Shown here piece by piece: positions 33,145 through 43,870 of a stretch of 64,000 nucleotides of DNA. The position numbers and the translations under genes were made by a program. Source of the DNA: Epiperipatus broadwayi (taxonomy: Eukaryota > Onychophora > Udeonychophora > Euonychophora > Peripatidae); contig JAQFVV010012498.1 of assembly GCA_028023455.1 (NCBI GenBank), forward strand, positions 3,195,001-3,259,000. The letters run 5' to 3'. Numbering within the stretch: position 1 is the stretch's first letter; every line of letters starts with the position of its first letter. The notes below the pieces were generated by a model. It was given only the letters and a program-made list of their open reading frames with translations, was not told where the DNA came from and searched no databases.

Positions 33145-35228
33145 TTAAAATATTAAAATACATAAATTTAATTCCAACAATTATTGGAATTAAATACTGT
33201 GATCCCTTGTCTTCTTGATTGTCTGAACATAAAATAAGCTATAGGTATTTTTATTTTTTACCTTTCAGAAAATTAAATTTTTTGATATCTATCTTTTATT
33301 TTATTTTTTAAAACAAATTATTCCAATATTAAAACTAAGAATATTTCTAATAATAAAGATATTTACTAGCTATTATTAATAATAATAGTAAAAAAGTATT
33401 AATACTAAAAAAATAGAAAAGTACTAAAATTCTAAGCTATTAAAGTTTTTGTTTGCAGTCATTCCTCCAATGCCAAGCTTCCTCCATTGCTATAGATCAT
33501 ATGAACAAAACTTCTCTCTCCCCCACAGTACTGTATAAATTTCCATAAATCACAAAATTAAATCTTTGAAAATCTCTTCAAAATATTGTCCACCCTTAAA
33601 AATTCAAGATTTTTATCTTTTTTAACATGCACATTTAATTTTTGTACAGTCATGACATCCAGGTAATGTTTTCATAAAAGATATAACAATAATCTTAAAA
33701 TAATAACAAAATTAATCTTTTTTAATAAGGAAAATCTTTTAAAATCTATAGTTAAAAAAAAACATTTTCTTTTAATCTTGATATGCACAATTTTAAAAAT
33801 GTACAATGTTCAGTCATGCCATTCTCTTTTAAACAAATTAGTTATAAAATATATTGACACATGTATTCACAGATAATATAAAAATGTATTAATATTTATA
33901 CAATTATATCACACATATTTAATTCACTTGTACAATATCACTTTCATTCTTCTTTCCTCTTTTCTTCCTTTTAAAGCACAAATAGCTTGTTAAATATTCT
34001 CAGCATTATGATAAGATATAAATTTCTTGACAGTTTACATTTATAAAAGTTTATCAAAATTGTTAAATATAAATGTTCATTCACTTCACACATACTAAAA
34101 TATTAAATATAAAGTTCTAACAATCCTTAAATTTTCTTCCATTATATAATTAAAATTCTCATGGCTTTTGCTATGCATTAGGATCATACTTCAATGATAA
34201 TTATTGGTTTCCATAAAACTTTTGGTTTTCTTAAGTTTTGAAGTGAAATTATACTGACAGGGAATTAATTTGTTTATTCAAGCATGAGATACATTACAAT
34301 AATTATTTAAAACTATACTTTAACTATACTAAAAACATATTTTATAAAAAAATTAAAACTTTTAAAACAAGACTAGATTAGACAAACAAAACAAGACAAG
34401 ATTAGACCAGAACAGAACTATAACTGTCTAGACTGATTGAACACCTATATTTATACCTATATTATCCAGTGATTTCATTTGTTGATCCAAGTTCTTCTCA
34501 AATAATAATTTACTTATAAATTAAATTATTTTGTCTACAAAATAAATTTTCTTAATAATATGACTTATTATTTTAATTTTATATAAAATGTAATTAATAT
34601 TTCATAATATAAAATATCTTTATCTAAACAATTAAAATATTTTTAATAATTGAATATTAATTTAAAAATAGAAATTATTATTTAGACAAAACAAATAAAA
34701 TTAATTGTTACTTTTAAGATAAACCTTATGATATTAATTGCAATACTTTAATGTATCTAATTTACAAGAAACTAAAAATTAGTATTTCTGATTAACAAAT
34801 GAGAACACAAAGAGAAATACATACACTTTAAAGACATGTGACACTTTTAGAACATTTTACAATAATTTAATTACTAATTATATAAAATAATAACTTAAAT
34901 GAATAAATTATCTAAAACATATTAGATACATTATATACTATTTAATAATGTGATTAAACTATTGCTTTAACATTATATCCCTTAAATATAATAAATATTA
35001 ATTAATTTTATCTTTATCTTTCAAATAACATATAATACATTACTTTCATCACTTAAATTTAACAACTTTAAAAGTAAATATCTGTATAAACTTTTAATCT
35101 AATAAGTTTAAACCCATTTTCACAAAATTAATATATACTAAGATACGCTAATATAAATGTTAAAAATGTTAAAAACTAGCTATTTTTAATGTCTACTTAA
35201 AATGACTGTGACAATTCGCATGGGCACA
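33145..35228. other. AT-rich, nothing recognised
   Basis: No gene, repeat pair or RNA motif supported. Confidence 0.4.

Positions 35229-35260
<32 letters not shown>
35225..35260. repeat. (TG)n microsatellite
   Basis: ATATAT followed by about 16 TG units. Confidence 0.9.
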
Positions 35261-35542
35261 ACAGAAACTTACAGATGTCACATAAAATAATGAAAATGTT
35301 TATATCTTTATAATCCAATAACAAGATATTGATGGGGAAAATGTTTTTTTTTTGTAATATTTGTATCATTATTTTAATTTTTACTTTAATTATGGTTAAT
35401 ACATTGTAAGGCTTAAACCTGCATTTATATATGTAATATATGCGGGATTCGAACTCACACTTTCACACGACCCACTACTCTCAGTGCCATCTCATACTGC
35501 TGACCCACCTCATCACACACATGTTGAAAAGGTAAATAAACA

Positions 35543-35586
35543 CCAATATACGTATTTTATGCTAAACCACCAATCATCAGTTGGTC
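35543..35586 (-). ncRNA. hammerhead motif in S1, one core base mutated
   Basis: Minus strand: ACCAA, core CTGATGA, TTGGTGGTTTAGCAT as the stem II region, then AAAATACGTATA and TTGGT. Stem I is a perfect 5 bp (ACCAA/TTGGT). Stem III is ATA-CG-TAT. The conserved G before AAA has become A, and stem II has one mismatch. So this copy is probably inactive, but it shows the best stem I. Confidence 0.5.
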
Positions 35587-35819
35587 TAGATTACTACCCT
35601 TACACTTATATACAATCAGTGCTCAGCTTTATATTCAGATAGCCAATCTTCATACTTTAATGGACAGGCTTCAAACTATTCCAACTCACAACTCTTCAGC
35701 CTTCCATTTCATTGAAAATCTGATGATGGAACGTTCTAAGCCCCTATGAGTTGGAATCGTTTGAAGCCTGTCCATTAAAGTATGAAGATTGACTAACTGA
35801 GGATAGTAATCTAGACCAA

Positions 35820-35841
35820 CTGATGATTGCTGGTTTAGCAT
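35820..35841 (+). ncRNA. truncated hammerhead motif in S1 inverted arm
   Basis: ACCAA then CTGATGA and a good TGCT/AGCA stem II are present, but the GAAA and stem III part is lost after TTTAGCAT. Confidence 0.4.
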
Positions 35842-35845
35842 TTAA

Positions 35846-36596
35846 TTATGGTTATAAATTACAACTTATAATCATTTTATGCTTATTTTATATTTAAAAC
35901 AAATATTTGAGTTAGTATTAAACGTAAATTTATTTTTTATTTATTGTTATTTTTTGTCATTTGTCTTTTATTCTATCTTTATTTATACGATTTTAAAAAT
36001 AATATGTGGAAGTAAGCAGGTTATTTAATGTATTTAAGAAGATATTACACATAGTTAAAGGAAATATCAATAACTCCATATGTGTGTATGATTAAAATTA
36101 AAAAAAATCAGATATATTAATCTTTAACTGAGGTTTAAAATTTATATCTATGCTAGAAATGATATCTACTTTAGCAAATGATTAGTGACAATCATTATTG
36201 TTTTTATCTGATGTAAATGTGTCAAAATTGTGGGCATGTAAATCAAAATGTAACAAGTTTTTAATTAGTGTATCTACGTTTCACACATAGTTTATCATAT
36301 TTTTAAAAAATAAGATTTAAGTAGTTACAAGTTTTTTGTTGTTGTTTTTATTGTGGTATGTCCACTTGAGTAAACACAGAATGAAATGACTTCATTAATT
36401 TTTTTTCTTATTGCTACTTATATAGGATTTGCACTAATCTTTCATAATTCATTTATTACCATGTTTTTCCAATCATTAAAGAATAGCTGCAAGATCTGAA
36501 AGAATACTCACAACATCAGATATTCATGAGTGAGAGAATATATTACAAATATTATATAATTTGAGTACAAGTTTATCGTCTATAATGAACAGTGTA
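35846..36596. other. AT-rich, nothing recognised
   Basis: No gene or repeat that I can support between S1 and S2. Confidence 0.35.
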
Positions 36597-36960
36597 GAAG
36601 GAATTTGAACTCAGATTTTTAGGTTTCCTACATCTATCCACTCCATCTTATATAACTGATACACATAGCATCATATTTTTTTAAAAAAAAAAGGATAAAT
36701 GATTCTCCAGTATATGTATTTCATGCTGAAGCAGCAATCATCAGTTGGTCCAGATGATTACCTCCCACACATATATGTAATTAGTACTCAGTTTATATTA
36801 AGATAGCAAATCTTCAAACTTTAATAGATAGACTTCAATTTTCTCCACCCTACAACTCACAAGCCATCCATGTCATTGAAAATCTGATGATTAGAAAGTT
36901 TGAACCCTTTGTTGATGCCAATATTACTATTATACCCATGTTGACTTTAAGTCACTCTGT
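36597..36960 (-). mobile_element. S2: copy of the hammerhead/tRNA-like repeat family
   Basis: On the minus strand the order is body (36960-36752), hammerhead (36751-36705), a short A/T run, then a head with box-A-like AGTGGATAGATG (36642-36631) and box-B-like GAGTTCAAATTC (36612-36601). The body carries TCTGATGATTAGAAAG versions of a word also seen in S1 and S4. It borders the (TA)n/(TG)n tract at 36968. Confidence 0.75.
36705..36751 (-). ncRNA. hammerhead ribozyme candidate with all core bases kept (S2)
   Basis: Minus strand: ACCAA, CTGATGA (36744-36738), T, stem II TGCT-GCTTC-AGCA, T, GAAA (36722-36719), stem III ATA-CA-TAT, cleavage base A (NUH rule, UAUA), then CTGGA as the stem I return strand. 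All invariant core bases of the hammerhead (C3 U4 G5 A6 G8 A9, G12 A13 A14, A15.1-U16.1) are present. Weak points are a U-U apposition at the base of stem II and one mismatch at the base of stem I. Very short stem III is typical of PLE hammerheads. Confidence 0.6.
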
Positions 36961-36965
36961 CCTGA

Positions 36966-36967
<2 letters not shown>

Positions 36968-37016
<49 letters not shown>

Positions 37017-37030
37017 TGTGTGTGTGTGTT
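36968..37030. repeat. (TA)n-(TG)n microsatellite
   Basis: About 23 TA units followed by GCG(TG)n. Confidence 0.95.
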
Positions 37031-37040
37031 TGCATGTGTG

Positions 37041-37425
37041 GGAGCTATGATCTGAACTAACTTATGAGTGCTGGTTCAACACAAAATATGAATGTTGGAT
37101 ATAATTTGTCTTATCACATGTATGTGGTCATGTGGGTTCAAATGACTTCTAATTATCTTAAGTTAAATTTAAATAAATTTTATTACAATTACAGCCGGTA
37201 TTATGCTCATCCCAATTCCATGGAATTAAATTGCAATATTAAGGTTTACACATGAAAAGTTAGAGTGGCAATGTCAACATGGTTATGACAATAATATTGG
37301 CATACTTTGTTCCATCTCCAAGTTTTCAATAAAATGGATGCCTGAAGAGTTAGAGGATAGGTAAGATTGAAACCAATCCATTACTGTTTGATGTTTGACT
37401 ACCTTAATATAAGCTGAGCACTCAT
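37041..37425 (+). mobile_element. S3: copy of the hammerhead/tRNA-like repeat family
   Basis: The order here is hammerhead (37054-37100), head with box-B-like GGGTTCAAATG (37134-37144), then body to about 37425. The body has GTCAACATGG, ATATTGGCA and TTAATATAAGCTGAGCACT landmarks shared with S4. The HHR is degenerate (CTTATGA core, AAAATATG instead of GAAATA..). The order differs from S1 and S2 by circular permutation. The right edge is a (TA)n tract (37425-37446). Confidence 0.7.
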
Positions 37426-37535
37426 TATATATATATATATATATATGTTAAAACGAAGATTTGCACGGGTTAAATATATAAAAAATACATATTTTGCGGG
37501 TTCATCCATGTTAAAAACTTTTAATATTAATACAC

Positions 37536-37672
<137 letters not shown>

Positions 37673-37704
37673 AAAACAATTCACTAAAAATACAGTGAAT
37701 GATT

Positions 37705-39120
37705 CACTTGTAAAAAATTTACCCCATAATCAACATTCTTCTGATGAAATTTTTCTGTTGGAGAAAGGTTTTAATTATCCACTGGCTCCTAAATGTGTTC
37801 CAGTTGAAAATATTATATGCAATATAGAATCTTCCTTAAAAATATAGACTTACACCACACAACTGATCTTATTAGATTTGAAGTTTGTGATGTCTTAAAA
37901 AATATGAAACCACTGAAAATAATTTATCTAAAGAAGAATTTATTGCACTTCAAAATTTTAAAAAAATATGATTCTATTGTTGTTATTCCAGAAGATAAAG
38001 GTAATTCAACTGTTGTGCTTTTCGTTTAGATTATAATAATAAACTTGTAGATTTATTAAATGATGGAACTTATAAAAAGATTATTAGAAATCCTCTAAAA
38101 TATTTAGAGAAAAAGACAAAATGTCTAATCAAACATTCTAGTATAGATGAAAATATAAATATTAAAATTTCTACAAGAGAAGGTTCTTCATTATATCCTA
38201 AATTTTATGGTTTGACTAAAATTCATAAACCTGAGATACCATTGCAACCTATTGTGCATGCTAGGGGTTTTGCCACACATGCTTTGGCTCAATATTTATC
38301 CCAATGCTTACAATTATTGACAGGCAAGATTCTATCAAAAATTAAAAATTCAAGTCATTATATTTGTATAATAAAAAACTTAAAACTAACTGGAACCGAT
38401 TTATTGTTTAGTTTTGATGTTTCTTCTATATTTACTAATATTCCTGTTGAAGAAGCATTATGTAGAATAGCACAATATGATGATTTATCTGATTTTATTA
38501 TTTCATTTGTGCAGCATTGCCTTGAAAATACATTTTTTGTTTATAATTCTCAAAAGTTTAAACAAATTAAAGGACTTTCTATGGGATCTCCACTGTCACC
38601 TGTAATTGCTGATGTTTTCATAGATAATTTTGAAAGTCAAGTATTAGGTGCAGATACTAAAAATCCTTCCGTTTGGCTTACATATGTGGATGATACATTT
38701 GTTATATGGACTCATGGTTTTGATGCTTTCTTGTTTTTATAGATAATTGGCATCCAAATATTAAATTTATTATGGAAGTGGAAAATAACAGATCACTTTT
38801 TTTTAGATGTTTTAATTACAAGAAAATGTGATTAAGAATTATTGAAAATCCAACCATACAAATAGATATCTTAATTTTAATTCTCACTATCATCCTGCTC
38901 AAATTTTTTCTGTAGCAAAAAATCTTTTGACTACACTTTATAATTTATGTGATAAAGAACATCTTACTCAAGAAATAGAACTTACAAAAATATTCTACTT
39001 GCTAATGATAATAATAAAAACATCATGTGTAGCATTTATACTAAAAAAAGAGAATGGAATTGACAATTCCTCTTTTAATAGAGTAATTTTACCTTATATT
39101 AAAGGGGTTACTGATAAAAT
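37705..39120 (+). pseudogene. PLE reverse transcriptase, frameshifted
   Basis: The N-terminal part (EIFLLEKGFNYPLAPKCVP, about 37740-37800) and IVVIPEDKGNSTVV (about 37976-38020) are typical of the PLE RT start. After a frameshift near 38028 comes a 176-codon open segment with YPKFYGLTKIHKPEIPLQPI (about 38196-38255), DLLFSFDVSSIFTNIPVEEA (about 38400-38458) carrying the first catalytic Asp, KGLSMGSPLSPVIADVF (about 38572-38620), and the YVDDTFVIW catalytic box (38680-38708). A stop follows at 38740. Beyond it, HPNIKF, FFLDVLITRK and the HHPAQ-like block lie in shifted frames. PLE RT copies element RNA from a chromosomal 3' end. The catalytic aspartates remain, but the frame is broken at least four times. 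Confidence 0.9.
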
Positions 39121-39500
39121 CTGTAGAATACTATCTTGTTTTAATATAAAGACTACTTTTTCTACTAGCAAAAAAAATGGTGATTTATTACATAAAACTA
39201 ATGACAGAATATTTTTGGAACACCACAGTATTTATGAAATTCCATGTTTTCAGTGCTCAAGAAGCTATGTAGGTCAGTCTAATAGACAAATAAATGTCAG
39301 AATTAAGGAACATAAAAATGCTTTTAATCAAAAAATTAACACATCAGTTTTTACTTCTCATTTTTTAGAAATTGGTCACAAACCATTTGGAGAGATATGA
39401 TTTGAAAACCATGACAGAGTCAATTGAAATATTAAAGAGACCTACTTGTTTAAATAGGGCTGATGAAGTGCAATATATTCCCCCCCCCCATATGAATACC
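39121..39500 (+). pseudogene. PLE GIY-YIG endonuclease domain
   Basis: HHSIYEIPCFQCSRSYVGQS (39226-39285) holds the GIY-YIG pair as SIY and YVG, with the PLE-specific C-x-x-C (CFQC) between. NVRIKEHKNAF follows with the expected Arg of the active site. A frameshift at about 39400 moves the end of the domain (SIEILKRPTCLNRADEV, about 39420-39470) into another frame. In PLEs this domain nicks target DNA for priming. The preceding frame (38927-39400) is open and holds the RT-endonuclease linker. Confidence 0.9.
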
Positions 39501-39743
39501 TCTCATTTTATCTGTCTTCTAATGTTGACAAAAATTAATAGATGGTAAAACTAAGAAAAATATACACTTCTGATATACCTCATATTCTGAATACTAAACT
39601 ATTTCAAAATGATTCTCATGCTTTATCTTACACTCAGTCATGTTACAGTTTGAGATCGAACTAATTTTGTTTCAAGAGTTTACCTTGACAATGGCAGATG
39701 CTAGTTCATCGGAATATCAGGATATAATAGAAAACATTAAATA

Positions 39744-39748
<5 letters not shown>

Positions 39749-39790
<42 letters not shown>
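39749..39790. repeat. (TA)n microsatellite
   Basis: About 20 TA units marking the right edge of the PLE. Confidence 0.95.
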
Positions 39791-39793
<3 letters not shown>

Positions 39794-39840
39794 AAACAAA
39801 ACAATTTACAAATTTTGTAACTTGCTTTTAGCTTGCATTT

Positions 39841-40070
39841 TATGATCACTAGATCGAGCTTTACCAATAGTGCCTAGCAAGCTTTTGTTTACATAAATGC
39901 TGAGAGAGATAGAATTCAATATCTCTTTCATAGTCTCCACCTAGTTTCTAGTCTCCCTAACCTTCACTGACGTGAGCCAATGAAAGAGATATTGAATTCT
40001 ATCTCTCTCAACATTTATGTAAACAAAAGCTTGTTAGAAGCTATTGGTAAAGCTCCATCTAATAATCATA
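39841..40070. mobile_element. hairpin (MITE-like) inverted repeat
   Basis: The left arm (39841-39937) and right arm (39978-40070) are inverted copies with few mismatches. Landmarks are GAGCTTTACCAATAG, AAGCTTTTGTTTACATAAATG and GATAGAATTCAATATCTCTTTCA. The loop is about 40 bases (GTCTCCACC..ACGTGAGCC). Both sides abut TA tracts. It is non-coding, of a size and symmetry suggesting a non-autonomous DNA element. Confidence 0.85.
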
Positions 40071-40152
40071 TATATATATATATATGGCAGATAATGATGT
40101 GGACCACATGATAAATGCTGTTTTAGGGCAGACATATATATGGCAGATGGTG

Positions 40153-40200
40153 TGGACCACATGATAAGTGCTGTTTCAGTGCAGAATATGTGTGTTGGAG
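40153..40200 (+). ncRNA. degenerate hammerhead, first in S4
   Basis: ACCA, ATGATAA in place of CTGATGA, GTGCTGTTTCAGTGC as stem II region, AGAATATGTGTG, TTGGAG. Recognised by alignment to S1 and S2; not expected to be active. Confidence 0.35.
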
Positions 40201-40622
40201 ATCCTTTATATTTTCCACATATAATGGTCATATGTATCATTGAATAAGGTGGAGTACATACAAGTAGGCAGCTTGAAAGTCTGAGTTTAAATTTCTTCTA
40301 ATTACATTAAGTTTAATATAGACAATATACTTCTAATTAAATATTAAATATTCAGCCTGCATTCTACCCATTTATCTTTTAAGTATTTAAATGGACATAC
40401 TAAAGTCCTATACTTGAGAGTTCAGAGTGATTTAAAGTCAACATGGAATAACATTGGCACCAAGAAGGGCTTTGAGCATTCTATCATCAGAATTTTAATG
40501 ATATGTATGGCTGAAAAGTTGGAGGGATCAGAAGTTTGAAGCCTATCCATTAAAGTTTGAAATTTGCTTTCTTAATATAAACTGAGCACTGATTATATAT
40601 GTTTGTGGAAGATAATGCTTTG

Positions 40623-40666
40623 GATCAACTGAGTGATGATTTAGCACAATATACATGTATTAAAGA
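40623..40666 (+). ncRNA. degenerate hammerhead, second in S4
   Basis: ATCAA, CTGAGTGA (one-base insertion in the core), TGATTTAGCA, CAATATACATGTAT, TAAAG. The ATACATGTAT segment keeps a palindromic stem III. Not expected to be active. Confidence 0.35.
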
Positions 40667-40737
40667 TCATTTATGTGTACTGGTTGTATAAGATGGAGTG
40701 GTTAGATATAAGGAGCTTGATAGTCTGAGGTCAAATC

Positions 40738-40744
<7 letters not shown>

Positions 40745-40791
<47 letters not shown>
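40745..40791. repeat. (TA)n microsatellite
   Basis: About 23 TA units at the right edge of S4. Confidence 0.95.
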
Positions 40792-40794
<3 letters not shown>

Positions 40795-41122
40795 GAAAAA
40801 ATCAATAATTTGGTACTTTGTTATATAAAACAAGAACAGCTATAATAAAATGATATTTTATCTCTTTAGCATGATCTAAATATAAACTTTATATTCCTTT
40901 CATATAAAGAAAAATCGGTAAAAATCTTTAGGAAAAGCAGTTGCATTTCATTTCTTCACGTTTATGAACTTTTTATATACTTTTATTAAATAAAAAGTTA
41001 AGTTTGCTTTATAAAAACTTGTTAAAATGAAGATGTAAATTATAACATAATTTTAAAAAAAAATAGCTCGTGATGTTTAACAAAAGGTGAAAACTTTAAA
41101 TGTTTTGTTCTTTTTGTGTGTT

Positions 41123-41169
<47 letters not shown>

Positions 41170-42921
41170 CATAGTTTCTAATAATTCGTAATATTAACAC
41201 ACAGTAAAACGAAAGATTTCGCGAAAGAAAATAATGGCTATAAATATGAATAAAGAAATATCTCCACGCTTTCAAAGTAAGATGCTTTAGATTGACCTAT
41301 ATAACTAGAAAGTAGGTTTAAGGATAAAATGGCTGCTTTTATCCTTAAAAGTCTCTATCTTTTGTTTCAGTTTGAGAGTATCCTCAGTTCTCAACATGTC
41401 ATTATTGAACTACTGTAAGATCAGTACTGTGCAGATATTAAAATTAAAAATCCTTTCTCTTTAATTATAAATATATAATATCATTAAAAACCAGTGAATG
41501 CTTAGACAATACCATTATGAATAACAATCAACAATATCTGATTGTTGTCAAGGCAACCTCTTTTTTATTAAGGGTCTAATATACTAGATACTAAAGATTG
41601 CAAATTGACCAAAGGTATTTAAATTATTGATACAAGAAAGTTTAAACCTCTTTAAACAGATAAAGTCTATTTTGAATGTAGTCTAATAAATAGTCAATTA
41701 TAACATTACAAATTGCAATTATAAATTTCAATTTGCATCCAAAGTATTATTTAAATAATAAGTGTAATAATGTTCAAGGTTAAATAGGTTTATAAGTAAT
41801 CATTAAAAACTATTTTTGAGCTAATGGCTCTCCTCAGTAAAGTGCTAGGACATTCAGAACTAGTTCCAAAATACAAACTCTAGTCCAGCCTTTATCAAAT
41901 ACTTAAATATTAAGTAGAAAATCAGAAATTTTCAGACATCTATAGGTTTTCAAATCCAGCTATGTAACTTAAATAGCCATATGGGATTGAACTAAATCCA
42001 GAAACACCATGTATTAATACCCTTATCAATATATCATCAACAAAGCCTTAAAAGTCAATCTATAATAATAAGGAAGCCAAGTTATAGATCATGTGATTTC
42101 ATTAGCTTGTATTTATAAATGTAATATAATGAATTTGCTCATAGCTCTAAACAAGCTTTTTTGATAAATGCCACAAAAGAAAGCATTTAAAATTTCTATC
42201 TAGAAATATCCCTATTTCCAAACTGGTTCGAACTAATGAATTTTGGTAGCACTAAAATATTTTAAAAATTCATATTTTACAGCAATAAATTTTGTCGATA
42301 TGCAGCATTTTCTAGCCAAAATAATATAAATTCATAATATGCAGAAAGCAATAATATTGAGTTGTGGATGATATATATGAATAAATGCATAGAGATATAC
42401 ATTTGTATAATATAAGCATTTATGATGCAATAGCAAACATTTGGCTTCCATTCAGATTATCAAGGTTTGAATATGGGACAAATAAATTTTAAAAATTTGA
42501 AAAGAGGTGTTCGATGGATTTATTAGGTAGTAAAATGATATTTAGCAATTGATCTGGACATATAGTATCCAAATTAGATCAAATCAAAACCGACTTCTTA
42601 AATGTTTCAATAAAAAAAAAAATGTAACAAAAAACAATATAAACTCAGCTGAACACTATAATAATATGCTCATATGAAAGCTTGATATATATAATTATAT
42701 TAAATTTTCAATCTGAAAATGTATCGATGTATTTTCAGTAAATATGTGTCTTTCATTTCAGTATTCTTTGAATTCATGTTGTCTCAGTCTGGAAGAACTG
42801 ATTTTAAGAGGATTGTAAATTAAAAAAAAATTGCAAAATTAATATCTGGCATTATAAAAAAATATTATTTCAGTTGCTAAATGAGAAAAAAAAATCTGCT
42901 TTATTTTAACCATACAAAAAT
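40792..42921. other. AT-rich, no gene seen
   Basis: Contains a (TA)n tract at 41124-41167. No frame, RNA or repeat partner recognised elsewhere. Confidence 0.4.
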
Positions 42922-43124
<203 letters not shown>

Positions 43125-43412
43125 TATGGGATTTTTGGATTGAATTCAGACCCATATGATTATTTCAGTTGGAGAGTTGAATTTAAAGTCTTGTAGATGT
43201 CTAAAATTTCATATTTTCTTCTTAAGAGTTAACTTTTAGATAAATTCTTATCTTGAGTTAGTTTTTTGAATATGATATCCTAACTCCTCATTGAAGAGAG
43301 TCATAGTGTGAATCCAGTCTTGGGATGGCGGCAATTCTAGATAAAGATGATTTGAATGCTTTCTCTTGTAGCATTTATCATAAAAAATGTTTGTTTAAAG
43401 CTATTGGCATGC

Positions 43413-43431
43413 TTATATATATATATATATT
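43413..43431. repeat. short (TA)n tract left of HHR hairpin
   Basis: About nine TA units. A matching tract lies at 43673-43686 on the other side of the hairpin. Confidence 0.85.
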
Positions 43432-43505
43432 AATTCTAATATTTTCACGGATAAAAGATGTCATATTATTATTACTATTTGCGGGATATTCTGTGTAGTG
43501 AAAAA

Positions 43506-43556
43506 GCTAAATGCTGACGTTTCAGTACAATATCAAGTACCTTCCTCAGAGCATCC
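43506..43556 (-). ncRNA. hammerhead ribozyme candidate, intact core (left arm)
   Basis: Minus strand: stem I strand GATGCT (43555-43550), core CTGAGGA (43549-43543; position 7 is free to vary), stem II AGGTAC-TTGATATT-GTACT, GAAA (43523-43520), C-GTC giving a two-pair stem III, cleavage after GTC (43518-43516), then AGCATT, which pairs with GATGCT over six pairs including one G-T. All invariant core bases are present. Stem II has one bulged G. This is the best hammerhead in the window by core and stem I together. Confidence 0.65.
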
Positions 43557-43579
43557 TCTTATGATTTGAGAAAGAGGAC

Positions 43580-43625
43580 GCTCTGAGAAAGGTACTTGAT
43601 ATTGTACTGAAACGTCAGCATTTAG
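43580..43625 (+). ncRNA. hammerhead-like motif, core mutated (right arm)
   Basis: GCT, CTGAGAA (43583-43589), the same stem II as the left arm, GAAAC-GTC (43609-43616), AGCATTTAGC. The invariant G8 is A here, so cleavage would not be expected. Otherwise it is the inverted twin of the left-arm motif. Confidence 0.5.
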
Positions 43626-43689
43626 CTTTTTCACTACACGGAATATCCCGCAAATAGTAATAATAATATGACATATATATATATATAAA

Positions 43690-43870
43690 GCATGTTCTTA
43701 ACTATTTATCTGTCCATTATATATCTATCCATTAATTCTTCTATTCACCTGTCAATTTATATATCTACCTATCTAGCCATTTAATTCATCTGTCTGTCTG
43801 ACTGTCTATCTAATTATTTATCTATCTATCCATCCATCTATCTATTTATCTCAACCTTCTTATTTATCAA
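43690..43870. repeat. degenerate (ATCT)n / (GTCT)n tract
   Basis: Scattered TATCTATC, ATCCATC and GTCTGTCTG units with interruptions; an old relative of the large ATCT array. Confidence 0.6.

Larger units (their letters stand above)
35436..35845 (-). mobile_element. S1: copy of the hammerhead/tRNA-like repeat family, with fold-back
   Basis: On the minus strand the order is body (35740-35590), hammerhead motif (35586-35543), then a tRNA-like head with GAGTTCGAATCC (35456-35445), close to the Pol III box B. The body and HHR are copied in inverted orientation at about 35740-35845, giving a hairpin with landmarks GACCAACTGATGATTG, ATGAAGATTG and TTTGAAGCCTGTCCATTAAA on both sides. A microsatellite does not separate the arms. 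S6 at 56.7 kb has the same head subtype. Confidence 0.75.
40086..40745 (+). mobile_element. S4: extended copy of the family with two hammerhead positions
   Basis: The order is HHR (40153-40200), head (about 40240-40294, box-B-like GAGTTTAAATT), body (40300-40620), HHR (40623-40665), head (40678-40742; box-A-like TGGTTAGATAT at 40699-40709, box-B-like GAGGTCAAATC at 40727-40737). Matching points in the two HHRs (TTGGAG at 40195, TTAAAG at 40660) are 465 bases apart, giving the monomer length. A third, partial HHR-like word lies at about 40097-40140. Both cores are mutated (ATGATAA; CTGAGTGA). The right edge is a (TA)n tract. Confidence 0.75.
43460..43672. mobile_element. hairpin of two inverted hammerhead-bearing arms
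   Basis: The left arm (43460-43560) and right arm (43572-43672) are inverted with about 11 unpaired central bases (ATGATTTGAGA). Outer ends are GTCATATTATTATTACTATT and its complement, and each arm holds one HHR motif pointing toward its own outer end. There is no coding sequence. It probably represents two fused PLE-type terminal segments without the coding part, flanked by TA tracts. Confidence 0.85.

Noticed and set aside
35700-35725. CTGATGATGGAACGTTC read as a second hammerhead in the S body
   Set aside because: CTGATGA is present, but there is no stem II and no GAAA; GAACGTTC is only a short palindrome. The word recurs in other copies as part of the body.
39690-39735. PLE 3' region ACCTTGACAATGGC..CATCGGAATATCAGG as a hammerhead
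   Set aside because: Position fits a terminal ribozyme, but C3 is missing, the G8-A9 core is changed and GAAA is GGAA; too decayed to call as a feature.
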